A stretch of 18,816 nt of DNA from Chrysochromulina parva (lineage: Eukaryota; Haptophyta; Prymnesiales; Chrysochromulinaceae). The notes under the pieces were generated by a model that was given only the letters and a program-made list of their open reading frames with translations, made no database searches and was not told the DNA's origin. Location of the stretch: NCBI GenBank assembly GCA_002887195.1, contig PJAB01000947.1:1-18816 (forward strand), read 5' to 3'. This document shows, piece by piece, positions 8,589 to 17,316 of the stretch (position 1 is its first letter; each line of letters starts with the position of its first letter). A program made the translations under genes and the position numbers.

Positions 8589-11500
8589 TGCTCGTCGGCG
8601 GCGAAGCGCGCTGGCAGCGAGCGCGGCAGTTGCACGTAGCGAGACGCCGGGTCGATGGTGTAGGTCATCGCCTTCTGGCACGAGTCTCGCGTGGGCTTGA
8701 GCTCCGTCAGACGATTGGTGCCGCTGACTCGCTTCGTCAGAGCAAAGAGCTCCTCGCGCCGTTGCAGCATCGATGCGGCTGCAGCGGCGCGAGAAGCGGC
8801 GTCTGCGCCGCCGTGCTCGGCGCATCGGCCGTACCGGCGGAGGACTGCGGCGTACCCCTGCACCATGTCGGCGCAGTCGAGCACGTGTAGGAAGCCGCGG
8901 TTGATGCCGAGGCCTTCAGGCCTGCCGAATGTCGTCCGTGGTCATCAGAAGTCATCAGAAGTCATCAGAAGTCATCAATGGTCATCAGTGGTCATCAGAA
9001 GTCATCAGAAGTCATCAATGGTCATCAGTGGTCATCAGTTGCACTCACCAAAACGGCTCCTGCAGCGCGTCGCCCACACGCGTCACGAGCACCTGCGCGC
9101 CTGGCGCACCGTGGAGGCGCGTCGCGTCGATGAGCACGGACGCCTTGTTCGACACTTTGCGCTCGCTGAAGTCAAAGATCTGGACGCCCTGTTTGGCCAC
9201 GAGCTCAGCGTCGGCGAGAGCGGGCACGAACTCGCTCACCGCGATGCGCACGAACGCCTCGAGCTGCGCGCGGTCCACATTGGCGCTCTGGCACAGCTGC
9301 CACTCGGGCACATCCGTCGAGCGCAGCGCGCCCATCGCGCGCAGCGAGCCGCTCTCGGCCGTCATCACGAAGTAATGGCTTGCTACCTCTGAAAAGGCGC
9401 CCGTGCTCCGGTAATAGACGAGGTTCTGAAGCTGCACACCCCTCTCTTTGAGCTGCTCGAAGCGCGCCTTGTGGTACTGCTGCGCCCAATTTTTCTCCTC
9501 GAGAGCATTCTCGGTGGGCGTCTTGCGATTGTGAAAGTGGACCACGACCCCGAGCGCCCGCGCCGACTTAAGCGCAGTCACCTGCTCGAAGCCGATGGTT
9601 CGGAAGAGCTCGCAGCGCGCGCCAGTCGCGTCCACGAGCACGTCCGCGTTGAACACGGCGTCTTCGCTCCGCCGCCGCTGCTGCACCTGGAGCGTGGGCA
9701 ACGGCCGGCCATCTACGGAGAGATGCATGCCTCTCACCCCATCCGCGAGGCCCTCGACGGCGTCCGACGAGGCGCCGAATGGCAGCAGCGGCGGCACGCC
9801 TGGCGCATTGTCGAGCGAAAGGCGCACGTCCGCGGGCCACTCGAGCGAGCGGCGCGAAGTGGTGCGTGCTTGATGCGGCTCGACGGCACGCAGGTCAGCG
9901 AGCGTGCGCACGTTGGCGCCGAGGCGCACCTGCACACCGACGAGGAGCGCAATCTTGAGGAGCGAGTGCTGCAGCTGCGACGTGCCGCAGTGCAGATAAT
10001 CTCCGGAGGCGAAGATGCTGGGGTCAAGGTCCTTAATGCCGAGCTCCGCGAGATCGTTGGCCACCCAATCCCACAGGTGCAGGATGTTGAGCCGCCCGAA
10101 CTCGGTGCGCTGCTCGAGCGCGAGCACCGAATGGCCGAGCATCGCGAGCTCGATCGCGCAGCGCAGTCCGATGGGTCCACCGCCAAGCACCATCGCCTTG
10201 AGCGGCGCACTGCCCGCCGCCACCGCCCCCGCCGCCGTGGCGTACTCTCCCTGCGTGGCGCGCGCATGCAACGTGTGCAGTAGTTTGCGCTGACGAAACT
10301 GGAGCTGGTCGAGGAGCGCCTCGCGCAATCTCGAGAGCATCTGGCAGCCCGAATTGGGGGGCGTGCGCGTAGCCTCAAGAAGCTGCTTGAAGCTCTCGAG
10401 GATGGTGGACGCATCGGCCGCGACGAGGAATGCGGCAAAGATGGCCGCCGGTCCGCCGCGCGGAGTGAGAAGGCGCGAGCTCGCATCGAGCTCGATGAGG
10501 GAGGAGGCGTTGGAGGAGGCCGACCCTTGGACGGCATGCACGAGGGGCGGCCGCGGCTGCACTGGGGGTCGCTGTGGCATTGGTAGCGATGGCGCTATGG
10601 GCGCTGGTGGTCGCGGTGGCAATGGCAGCGATGGCGCTATGGGCGCTGGGCGCTCAGACGGCGGCGGCGGCTCGGGCTGATACGACGATGACAGCGGAGC
10701 CTTTAGCAAGGACCGTGATGGTTCATCAGTCGTTGGCGGTCGTGCGGTTATCGTGGGAGAGGGTTCGCTGCCGATGATAAGATGCGGCGTTGGAGGAGCC
10801 CCTTGCGGTGGCAGTGGAGACTTGGGCGTGAGAGCAGGGCTTGACTTGGACGGTGGCAGCCGAAACTGTTTGGCCTCTTCACCGTTGCTGAACGCGGATG
10901 CTGTAGCGGCGGTAGATGCCGCCTCCGCCCTTGCGGCTTTCTTCCGGTTCTGCAGATCAAGGCGCGCCTGGTCGGCCAGCCTCGACATGATTTTGGCGGT
11001 GGTTGTGTCTCGGCGACGGTTGTGTCTTGGCGGCGGTTGTGCCTCTTTTGGTGGCGGCGGCGGCACCTCAGGAGGTCCTTCGATAGACTCACCAAGGTCA
11101 CGCTCAGCCACCGAGTCTGGCTCAGGTACGGCGAGATGGTTTCGGCCAACTCGTGAGTGCCCTTGCGAGGGCCGTCGCTTCTGCTTGTACCGAGGCGCTG
11201 GCTGAGGCAGAAGGCTGGCCGTGTCGTCCGAAGCCTGCAACATTGCCTGCTCTGCAGCGTCAATCTCCCGAAGATAGGATTGCAGCGCTTCCTCGGCACT
11301 CTGCTCTGCACTCTGCTCCGCCGCCGTCTGCTCCAATGCCGTCTGCGCCACAGCTTGCTCAGCATGGATATCGCCAGCGCAGGCTGGTGGCGCTGCAGGC
11401 GTAGGGGCGTCTGCCTCCCTATTAGATGGTTCCGTGTTCTCGCTGTCGTTCGCTTCCTTTTTGGCACGTGCCCGCGTGCGAATAGGCGTAGCCAGTTCGA

Positions 11501-11696
11501 CAGGCGTAGCCGCCGCCGCCGACCGGGTAGCCTGTTTGAAAGGCGTAGCCTGTTCGACAGGCATAGCCTGCTCGACAGGCGTAGCCGCCGCCGCCGCTCG
11601 CGTCCGAATAGGCTCATGCCGGCGAATCTTGCGCCGCCGCCGCTCTACGACAAAGGATACGGCGACGTGGGCGTCGTCGGACGTAAGGGCGTCCAT
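8576..11696 (-). CDS. MICAL-like FAD-dependent monooxygenase, long disordered N-terminus
   Basis: Exons complement 9049-11696 and 8576-8921 give 997 residues. The monooxygenase domain covers ~497-920: FAD-binding MVLGGGPIGLRCAIELAMLG (GGGPIG at 505-510), then EFGRLNILHLWDW, TSQLQHSLLKIALLVGVQV, a DATGAR motif, LVYYRSTG...HYFVMTAE, and RVGDALQEPFWPEGLGINRGF, each matching MICAL. The 127-nt intron (9048-8922; donor GTGAGT, acceptor GGCAG, phase 2) splits the W of EPFWPEG, so family alignment confirms the splice. YTIDPASRY near the end also matches the MICAL domain end. MICALs use NADPH and O2 to oxidise actin methionines and disassemble filaments; this activity is inferred. No CH or LIM domain is present. 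Residues 1-490 are Ala/Pro/Gln-rich, with TPVEQA-type hexapeptides and a duplicated 14-mer APIAPSLPLPPRPP. Shares a 228-bp divergent promoter with the Deg gene. Confidence 0.9.
8941..9040. repeat. 10-bp tandem repeat inside the MICAL-like intron
   Basis: Ten uninterrupted decamers based on GTCATCAGAA, preceded by a degenerate copy GTCGTCCGTG at 8931-8940. Three variants occur in the order A A A B C A A B C C', where A ends AGAA, B ends AATG and C ends AGTG, showing a higher-order AABC duplication. The array fills most of the 127-nt intron. On the transcribed strand A units read TTCTGATGAC, containing CTGAT, which fits a branch-point consensus (YTNAY). Confidence 0.95.
10585..10649. repeat. 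42-bp-period duplication coding a proline-rich 14-mer
   Basis: The 23-bp core AGCGATGGCGCTATGGGCGC (first 20 bases) occurs at 10585 and 10627, offset 42 bp, within the MICAL-like gene. In protein it is APIAPSLPLPPRPP followed by APIAPSLPMPQRPP. Confidence 0.8.
11490..11590. repeat. Degenerate 18-bp repeats coding TPVEQA-like hexapeptides
   Basis: Units related to GGCGTAGCCTGTTCGACA recur in the N-terminal part of the MICAL-like gene. In protein they read TPVEQA, MPVEQA, TPFKQA and TPVELA between two IRTRA boxes. They keep the frame because the unit is six codons. Confidence 0.75.
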
Positions 11697-11924
11697 GATC
11701 GTCGATCGAACTCAACTTCGAAAGAGGGAAAACCCAAGCGCGCCTCTCCGCGGAAACATAGGATTCCTAAAGGCCTTTTGGAGACGGACTGACGGTTCGG
11801 GTCGTGTTTCTTCATGTTTGAACGCTCTGCAGTTTGTCGTACGCCATTTTGACGAAAATGTGGAGATCTTAGCTGCTGACTCACGTGCTTGCAGTATCTT
11901 GCTGCGGCGTCGCGCCCGGCAGCG
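11697..11924. promoter_or_regulatory. Divergent promoter region, MICAL-like gene and Deg protease
   Basis: The 228 bases between the two start codons must hold both promoters or 5' UTRs if both starts are right. An in-frame TGA at 11877-11879 closes the Deg frame upstream. A possible acceptor-like TTGCAG at 11889-11894 leaves room for an upstream Deg exon. Confidence 0.4.
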
Positions 11925-13394
11925 ATGCGCGGTGTCGTCCATGTTGTCCATGCGCCATTGCTGTCCTCACTTGGGCAGGCATCCGCACTGCGACCGTCAG
12001 CCGTTCAGTTGGCATCGTCGGCTAGCGACTTCGCCACGATGCACTCTCTCACACGCTCGCCGCTAGTCCGACGGCCGCGTTCGTCGTTGGCGCGCTGTGC
12101 CGTGGAAGCTGGAACGCTGCTGCCAATGAGTACAACGCTGCCTCGGCTGCCGCGCGCGATCCTTCGCTCGCTGACTCGCTCGGTCATGCGCGTCATGCGG
12201 ATGGCGGGCACGCTGCTGCTCGTGCTCCTCATCTCCGTGCCGATTCCCACGGGGTCAGCCTTGGCTGCTGCGCCGCCCGTCGCGACCGAAGTGGGGCTGC
12301 CCGCGGTAGTGCGTTTGCCCGACAGCATGACGAGCCTAGGAGCCCCAGCTTTGCCGCCACGGCGGCAGAAGACGTCCTTCGTCACGGCTGCAGTCGCTTC
12401 GGTCGGTCCGGCGGTTGTGCGCATTGACACGGAGCGGCTCGTCGACCGGCAGCCGCTTGAGGGTTACCTCTTTCCCGGGCTCGAACCCGACGGCCAGCGG
12501 CGCGAATCGGGCCAGGGCAGCGGCGTGATCGTGAACGAGGAGGGCTTCATCCTCACCAATGCACATGTAGTCAAGAATGCGGCGAAGGTGACAGTCACCC
12601 TGACTGACGGGCGAGTCTTCGAGGGCCAGGTCAAGGGGCAAGATGACTACATGGACCTCGCGGCCGTCAAGATCAAGCCGACGGGGCGCAAGCTACCCAC
12701 GGCGCCGCTCGGGCGCTCGGACGACCTGCAGGTGGGTGACTGGGTCATCGCAATCGGAAACGCTGTCGGACTCGACTCGACTGTGACTCTTGGCATCGTC
12801 TCCTCGCTGCAGCGCTCGGCGGCGGAGGTGGGCATCCCGAACAAGAAGGTGAACTTCATCCAGACGGACGCGGCCATCAACCCAGGCAACTCAGGCGGTC
12901 CTCTCCTCAACGAGTTCGGAGAGGTGATCGGCATCAACACGGCCATTCGCGCCAATGCAGCCGGCATCGGCTTCGCCATCCCCATCGACACTGCTGAGAA
13001 GGCCATGCGCGAGCTCTCACAGGGGCGCAAGATCGCGCACGCGTACCTGGGCATATCGATGTCGACGCTCACGCCCGACTCGGCAAGGCAGAATAACGCC
13101 GACCCCAATTCGAACGTAGAGCTGCCAGAGATCTCCGGGGCGCTGGTGCTCGCTGTCGCGCCGGAGACTCCTGCAGCCAAGGCCGGCTTCAAGAAGTTCG
13201 ACCTTATCCAGGAGCTCGACGGCAAGGCGGTCAAGTCAGCGGCGGATGCGCAGTCGATCGTCGACAACTGCAAGGTGGGCCAGTCTCTCGTCGCCAAGAT
13301 CATTCGCGGCCCAAAGACGCTCTCCCTCAATGTCGTCACCGGCGACCTGAATGAGAGGCCAGAGAAGCCAGCCTCGCCGCGCGGAGCCCCGTAG
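11925..13394 (+). CDS. Deg/HtrA serine protease, probably thylakoid lumenal
   Basis: 489 residues from the ATG at 11925 (G at -3). The trypsin-like domain has the HtrA triad His214 (TNAHVV), Asp244 (YMDLAAVK) and Ser323 (INPGNSGGPL), then one PDZ domain (~372-470, AYLGISMS...GALVLAV...AGFKKFDLIQELDG). One PDZ fits the Deg1/Deg5/Deg8 and HhoA type. The first ~115 residues look like a bipartite targeting peptide: a Ser/Arg-rich transit-like part, then RSVMRVMRMAGTLLLVLLISV and SALA, with likely cleavage after Ala114. This suggests the thylakoid lumen, where Deg proteases degrade damaged photosystem II proteins. For a complex plastid an ER signal would be expected first; residues 1-28 are only mildly hydrophobic, so the start could be further upstream. 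Intronless. A 19-bp direct repeat covers the stop codon. Confidence 0.93.
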   Translation: MRGVVHVVHAPLLSSLGQASALRPSAVQLASSASDFATMHSLTRSPLVRRPRSSLARCAVEAGTLLPMSTTLPRLPRAILRSLTRSVMRVMRMAGTLLLVLLISVPIPTGSALAAAPPVATEVGLPAVVRLPDSMTSLGAPALPPRRQKTSFVTAAVASVGPAVVRIDTERLVDRQPLEGYLFPGLEPDGQRRESGQGSGVIVNEEGFILTNAHVVKNAAKVTVTLTDGRVFEGQVKGQDDYMDLAAVKIKPTGRKLPTAPLGRSDDLQVGDWVIAIGNAVGLDSTVTLGIVSSLQRSAAEVGIPNKKVNFIQTDAAINPGNSGGPLLNEFGEVIGINTAIRANAAGIGFAIPIDTAEKAMRELSQGRKIAHAYLGISMSTLTPDSARQNNADPNSNVELPEISGALVLAVAPETPAAKAGFKKFDLIQELDGKAVKSAADAQSIVDNCKVGQSLVAKIIRGPKTLSLNVVTGDLNERPEKPASPRGAP

Positions 13395-13456
13395 ACGAAG
13401 CCAGGTCCATCGATATGCCCAGGTACGCGCGGCGATACGTAGACGAAGCCAGGTCC
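13390..13456. repeat. 19-bp direct repeat over the Deg stop codon
   Basis: CGTAGACGAAGCCAGGTCC occurs at 13390-13408 (including the TAG stop) and again at 13438-13456, offset 48 bp. No terminal inverted repeats or element structure around it. Confidence 0.9.
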
Positions 13457-14064
13457 GATAGAGTACTCGATAGGGCGCCCGCCGTGGCCTCACGCAGGCT
13501 GGGCGCCTGGCGTGGGTGGTATCGCCGCGTCGCGTGGAGGAATGTCGCGGGGCGAGGCTGAGGCTGCACTGTATGTGCGCGTGTGCGCGGATGTCGACAG
13601 GCCAATGCGGAGATGTGACACACAAGTGGCCGCAGGAGCGGCCAAGATCCCTCTCTCAGCATACTCTCAGCATTACGCGCATTGTAGATCTGCTGTATCA
13701 TATCTATCTGCGAGTGCGTTACGATTTGTTAGACGAATGAAACGTTGAGCACATGCATCCTCGCACCGTGGTGCAAAATTAACGCCGCGCCCCCCCGTCG
13801 CGCGCATAGACCGCCTAGCGCACCCGAGGACGCGCGCGCCCGGCACCGGGATCCCCGTCGACCTCCCGAACGTTCCAGTCCGGGTAACGGGTCCTGAAAA
13901 CAGCGAGGGACCCCGACAGCGCGCCAAACGCTCAAACGCATGAGCTGACTGCCTCGCCTGCCCTCGCACCACCGTCAAGTCGTTCGGTTAAGCAAGTTGC
14001 AACTCGACTCGCTGCAGCAATCGCATATCGCCGCCGGGAGCGGGCGAGCACTGTGGCGGAACGC
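13395..14064. other. Intergenic spacer between convergent Deg and FAD-oxidoreductase genes
   Basis: 670 bases. It holds the second copy of the 19-bp repeat, an imperfect doublet of CTCTCAGCAT near 13651-13675, and a mixed GC-rich stretch to the right. I found no frame with recognisable content and no tRNA-like fold. Confidence 0.4.
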
Positions 14065-15312
14065 TCATGACATCCAACTTGCCACCCTCTCACCCGCGTC
14101 GAGACCGCTCACTGCTGCGGCTTCGATCGGGCTAGCATGGACTTGCAGGTAGTCGCCAGCGACAGCAAGCCGCCACGGCTCGAGCGTCACGGCGCTCTCC
14201 TTGAGCTCACAAGTGCCCTTTGCAAAGCCGGCGCCCCAGCGCTTGGCGGCAGCCGCCAATGGTTGAGGCACGCGCCCAAGCTCGTCTCCAAAGTACGGCG
14301 CGAAGAGGCGTGCAAGTTCCTGCGACATGGCCTGCGCGGCCACCGTCGCGGCCTCGCTCCCCCGGCCGCTATCGCCTGGATCCGTCGAAGGAGCTCTTGC
14401 GAGGATGCTCTGCGCAAAGCTGGCCGTTGAAACTGCTGTCCAGAGCTCGCCCTCGCCGCCGTCGCACGCGCGCGTGACAGGCCGTCCCGGTTTGGACGCG
14501 TCGCGAGCGACGAATGAGATGACGTGCGAGCTCGGCGCCACCGCCGCGTCGAGTGGCACGCACGCGCTGAAGCCGACCGGGAAGAAGCCAGACCATGTGA
14601 AGCACGGTTCGGTGCGCTCCTGGCGCTGCTGCTGGAAGCGCCGGGCGAGTTCCTCCAACCGTCCAGCGACCTGCACATCGGCGTCTGAGGCTGCAACTTG
14701 CACTGCCGATGCCGCTAGCGAGGCATCGTGCGATGCGATGACGACGGCGGCGAAGTCTTCCGACTCAACGGCGGAGGCGCCACCACCGCTGACAGTGAGC
14801 GCCCATGCACCGCTGGCTGATCGTCGCATGCCCGTTACCTTGACGTCGTGGATAACGTCGATGCCGACGCACATGCCGGTGCATACGCTCGCATTTGACG
14901 GCACGCCGACGTACATCGCGTGCTCGGATTCCGCCAAGAAGCCACAAAAGTCGATGTTGGCCCGCACGTCGCCCTCGCTCTTCAACATGGCCCCAAACGA
15001 GCCCTTGGTGCTGCCCAGAGCTTCACGCGGCAAGAAACCGCCGCGCGAGCCCATCATGCCGAACCGTCCCTGCCACGGCGCGACGAGACCCACGCTTGAG
15101 AGCTGCTGAAGTACGCTTGCCCACTGGCTTCCAGGGTCAGAGGAACGCAGGAACTGAGCTCCCGAGTCTGCATGGAAGCCACCCGCGAGCCTGCCGCCAA
15201 CCTGCTTGCGCCCCAAGTCAATGACCACAGGTGAGAGGCCGCGGCTGCGCAGCGTCAACGCGGCGAGGGAGCCACATATGCCGCCGCCGACGACGGCGAT
15301 TCGTGACGACAT
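14065..15312 (-). CDS. Renalase/amine-oxidase-like FAD-dependent oxidoreductase
   Basis: 415 residues, intronless, ATG at 15312, TGA at 14065. The N-terminus SSRIAVVGGGICGSLAALTL is a Rossmann dinucleotide-binding fold (GGGICG at 9-14) followed by the acidic strand end VVIDLGRKQVGGRL, with the GGR-type motif typical of flavin amine oxidases. DSGAQFLRSSDP matches the D.GA.F/Y motif after it. The C-terminus GDYLQVHASPIEAAAVSGLDAGE matches the second FAD contact of renalase-type proteins (GD...EGA..SG..A). The length fits bacterial and plant renalase-like proteins. The substrate is not readable from sequence; renalase oxidises unproductive dihydronicotinamide isomers, while amine oxidases use amines. 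No clear targeting peptide. Confidence 0.85.
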   Translation of the reverse strand: MSSRIAVVGGGICGSLAALTLRSRGLSPVVIDLGRKQVGGRLAGGFHADSGAQFLRSSDPGSQWASVLQQLSSVGLVAPWQGRFGMMGSRGGFLPREALGSTKGSFGAMLKSEGDVRANIDFCGFLAESEHAMYVGVPSNASVCTGMCVGIDVIHDVKVTGMRRSASGAWALTVSGGGASAVESEDFAAVVIASHDASLAASAVQVAASDADVQVAGRLEELARRFQQQRQERTEPCFTWSGFFPVGFSACVPLDAAVAPSSHVISFVARDASKPGRPVTRACDGGEGELWTAVSTASFAQSILARAPSTDPGDSGRGSEAATVAAQAMSQELARLFAPYFGDELGRVPQPLAAAAKRWGAGFAKGTCELKESAVTLEPWRLAVAGDYLQVHASPIEAAAVSGLDAGERVASWMS

Positions 15313-15483
15313 GAAAATTCGAAAAAATGCCGTGAAGACGTACTTGTAGAAGACGACACAAGAGACAGAAGTTACCTCAACACATGCATTTACTCAGATA
15401 AATATGTGCAGGCCGGCGAGTTGTTCCGCGAGGAAGTGAGAGTGCAACCTCTCCCAAGGGTCCTAGGGTCCATGCCAAGGGTT
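15313..15483. promoter_or_regulatory. Short spacer: LSM4 3' end and FAD-oxidoreductase promoter
   Basis: 171 bases between the LSM4 stop and the oxidoreductase start, both on the minus strand. It is AT-richer near 15311-15330 and 15385-15405. No definite motif. Confidence 0.3.
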
Positions 15484-16108
15484 TCAGTACCCGCCGCCCC
15501 GGCCGCCACGGCCTGCGGCACGGCCCGCTCCCTTCCCACCATCACGACCTCCGCCCTTTCCCCTGCCACCCTTGCCACCGTCGCCCTTGCCGCCGCCCTT
15601 GCCGCCGCCCTTGCCGCGCCCCTCGCCAGCCCCACGCCCACCGCCGTAGCCACCGCCTTTGCCTTTGCTGCCGGACGTCTCCTCCTCCACTGGCACCATG
15701 TCAATCACCTCCTCGGGGATTCTCAAGTACTTGATGTTGTTGCCTCGGATGGTCACCTCAGCCAGCTTCCAGAAGCGGTCGCCGTCGCGCGATGTGCAGA
15801 TCACGCCGCGCAAGCTGTGCACAGAAAGGCAATCGGACTCACAGCAGGGGCCAAGGTCGTCTGCACAGCAGGCGTAGCACGTGCGCGCGCACGCACCTGA
15901 TGTTCATCCAATTATCGCACGCAACTAGCTCACCGTTGTACGTCTCGCCGTTCTTGAGCTCAACGAGCTGCACAGGCGCAAGCATTCGACGGTCCGTAAG
16001 CTTTTGGACCATGTGAGGCTTTGTGAGGAGGTTGCGGTAAGGCCACGGGCGGCGTGAGCGTACCATCGGATGGCCAGCAGCCGTGCGCAGTAGCGACAGC
16101 GGCAGCAT
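15484..16108 (-). CDS. LSM4: U6 snRNA-associated Sm-like protein LSM4, two introns
   Basis: Three exons, complement 16064-16108, 15897-15967 and 15484-15814, give 148 residues. [15 protein letters not shown] ends exon 1, [23 protein letters not shown] is exon 2 and exon 3 continues [35 protein letters not shown], matching LSM4 throughout. Intron 1 (16063-15968, 96 nt, donor GTACGC, acceptor TGTGCAG) is phase 0, a multiple of three and free of stops, so it can be misread as coding. Intron 2 (15896-15815, 82 nt, donor GTGCGT, acceptor GCACAG) is phase 2. Sm1 is in exons 1-2 and Sm2 in exon 3. The tail (~95-148) is a Gly/Lys/Arg-rich GKGG repeat, replacing the RGG tail of animals. LSM4 acts in the LSM2-8 ring on U6 snRNA and the LSM1-7 ring in mRNA decay. 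Confidence 0.95.
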
Positions 16109-16809
16109 GTTGTGGAGCCCGACGTGACGAGCACACGCAAAAAGCAGAACACCGCCGCCAACTCTCGCGCCCCCCCCCCGCCCGAGACGCCGTCGCGAGT
16201 CCCGCGAAATCCGAGAAGTAAAAACCTAGAAATCTCCTTCCCATTGCACGCTGTTTGGCGCTCGGGCAATGCCCCATCTCTACTTCTCTTGTAATCTTGT
16301 CACTTGTGTACAATTGTAGACAGGAGGAGAGGTTACTATGTAAGAGAGGTGTTTCTCGACAGTTCGACCCAGGTTTACTCACTACAATATTTGTACTGTA
16401 CTGCACACCCCGCTGTATACTGGAGGTGATTCCTATTAGAGAACTCCTCGACGCGGCGAGACGGTCGCCCCGCCCTCTCGCGCCCTGCTCTCGCGTCTCG
16501 TCGCCAGCACCCCTTGAAAGCTGAATTACATGCTTAGCGACTTCTTGTGCGTACAGTTCCTACAGACGTCTACACGTCCGGGCGGGGTATAGGTCCAAGG
16601 TCGCCTGGTCGGTAGCCGTATTAACGGTTCCAAAACGTTCCGTCTCGTCGGGGCGCAGGGCCCGCCAGGGGCGCAGTCACGCTTGGGCGTATTGCGTGTG
16701 CTAGGTATGGTCCGGTCTCAAAAGCAAAACATTTACCCTGACTCGTGACAGTGTGCACAATCGCGACTCTCTCTCTCGACTCTCGTCTGTCACACTATAC
16801 TCACTCTGT
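16109..16809. other. Intergenic region: LSM4 promoter and stefin 3' UTR
   Basis: About 700 bases between two minus-strand genes. It contains a C9 run near 16171-16180, an AT-richer part at 16280-16440 and GC-rich parts at 16450-16510 and 16570-16690, and a CTCTCTCT run near 16768-16776. I looked for tRNA, snRNA and further exons and found none I can support. Confidence 0.4.
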
Positions 16810-17292
16810 TTACTCAAAAAATTCGAGCGGCCCCGCCGCCACCTCTCCCTTGCGCATCGCAACGAGCTTCGGTTCGTCACCGAAGAGAGAGACGTGCACT
16901 CGCAGGTGAATAAACTCGAAGGCCGCAATTTTAACCTTGAAAAAGTAGTTGGTGCCGTTCACAACCTGCGCAGCCACAGTTGTAGTGGTCGTCAACATGC
17001 GTTAGGCGACACGTCACGCGATCGATACGCTGGATCTGTGCCTCACCTGCGTCATCAGATCAACGACCTCGTATCTCTCGAATGGCGTGACCTTTGCCAT
17101 CACGTCGCCGGGGATGTCCAAGTACATGCGACGCGCAGCACCGCTCACCTCGTCAGCCACATGCTGATTCTGCATCGCGGCGGCGGTTGCAGCCTGAGCG
17201 CCACCGGGGGGAGCAGGCGCCGCACGCGCGGCATCCTGTTCCAGTACTTCTTGGCGGGCGGCATCGGTCCCCTCGTCGCCCGTCGTCGCCAT
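16810..17292 (-). CDS. Stefin-type cystatin (cysteine protease inhibitor), one intron
   Basis: Exons complement 17047-17292 and 16810-16965 give 133 residues. The cystatin signature QVVNG (82-86; consensus QxVxG) forms across the splice junction and is followed by TNYFFKVKIAAFEFIHLRVHVSLFGDEP, close to stefin A/B (QVVAGTNYF.KV....FVHLRV). Upstream, MQNQHVADEV matches the stefin helix start, and a GG pair (30-31) could be the N-terminal glycine segment. The intron is 81 nt (17046-16966), donor CAG/GTGAGG, acceptor GCGCAG, phase 0. No signal peptide and no disulfide pattern, so it is probably cytosolic, inhibiting papain-like proteases by inserting the N-terminus and first hairpin into the active cleft. 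It is longer than usual (~98) by an Ala-rich N-terminal extension. The start codon lies in a perfect 17-bp tandem duplication. Confidence 0.9.
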
Positions 17293-17316
17293 GAGGACCT
17301 CGTCGCCATGAGGACC
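17283..17316. repeat. Perfect 17-bp tandem duplication over the stefin start codon
   Basis: TCGTCGCCATGAGGACC occurs at 17283-17299 and immediately again at 17300-17316. Each copy carries a minus-strand ATG (17292 and 17309). Because 17 is not a multiple of three, the upstream ATG is out of frame with the stefin. Confidence 0.95.

Noticed and set aside
8941..9040. CRISPR-like or C/D-box snoRNA array
   Set aside because: The units are 10 bp with no spacers. TGATGA on the minus strand recalls a C box, but no D box or snoRNA layout follows, and the segment lies exactly within a GT-AG intron proven by MICAL alignment.
9471..10283. 270-codon plus-strand open frame
   Set aside because: It is antisense to the MICAL FAD domain, which is certain; the frame has no recognisable content.
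15839..16108. LSM4 read as one exon with a 32-residue insert
   Set aside because: GT and AG lie exactly at the ends of the insert, and removal restores [15 protein letters not shown] as in the family.
16340..16400. tRNA suggested by AGTTCGACCC
   Set aside because: No matching acceptor, D or anticodon stems could be found around the T-loop-like word.
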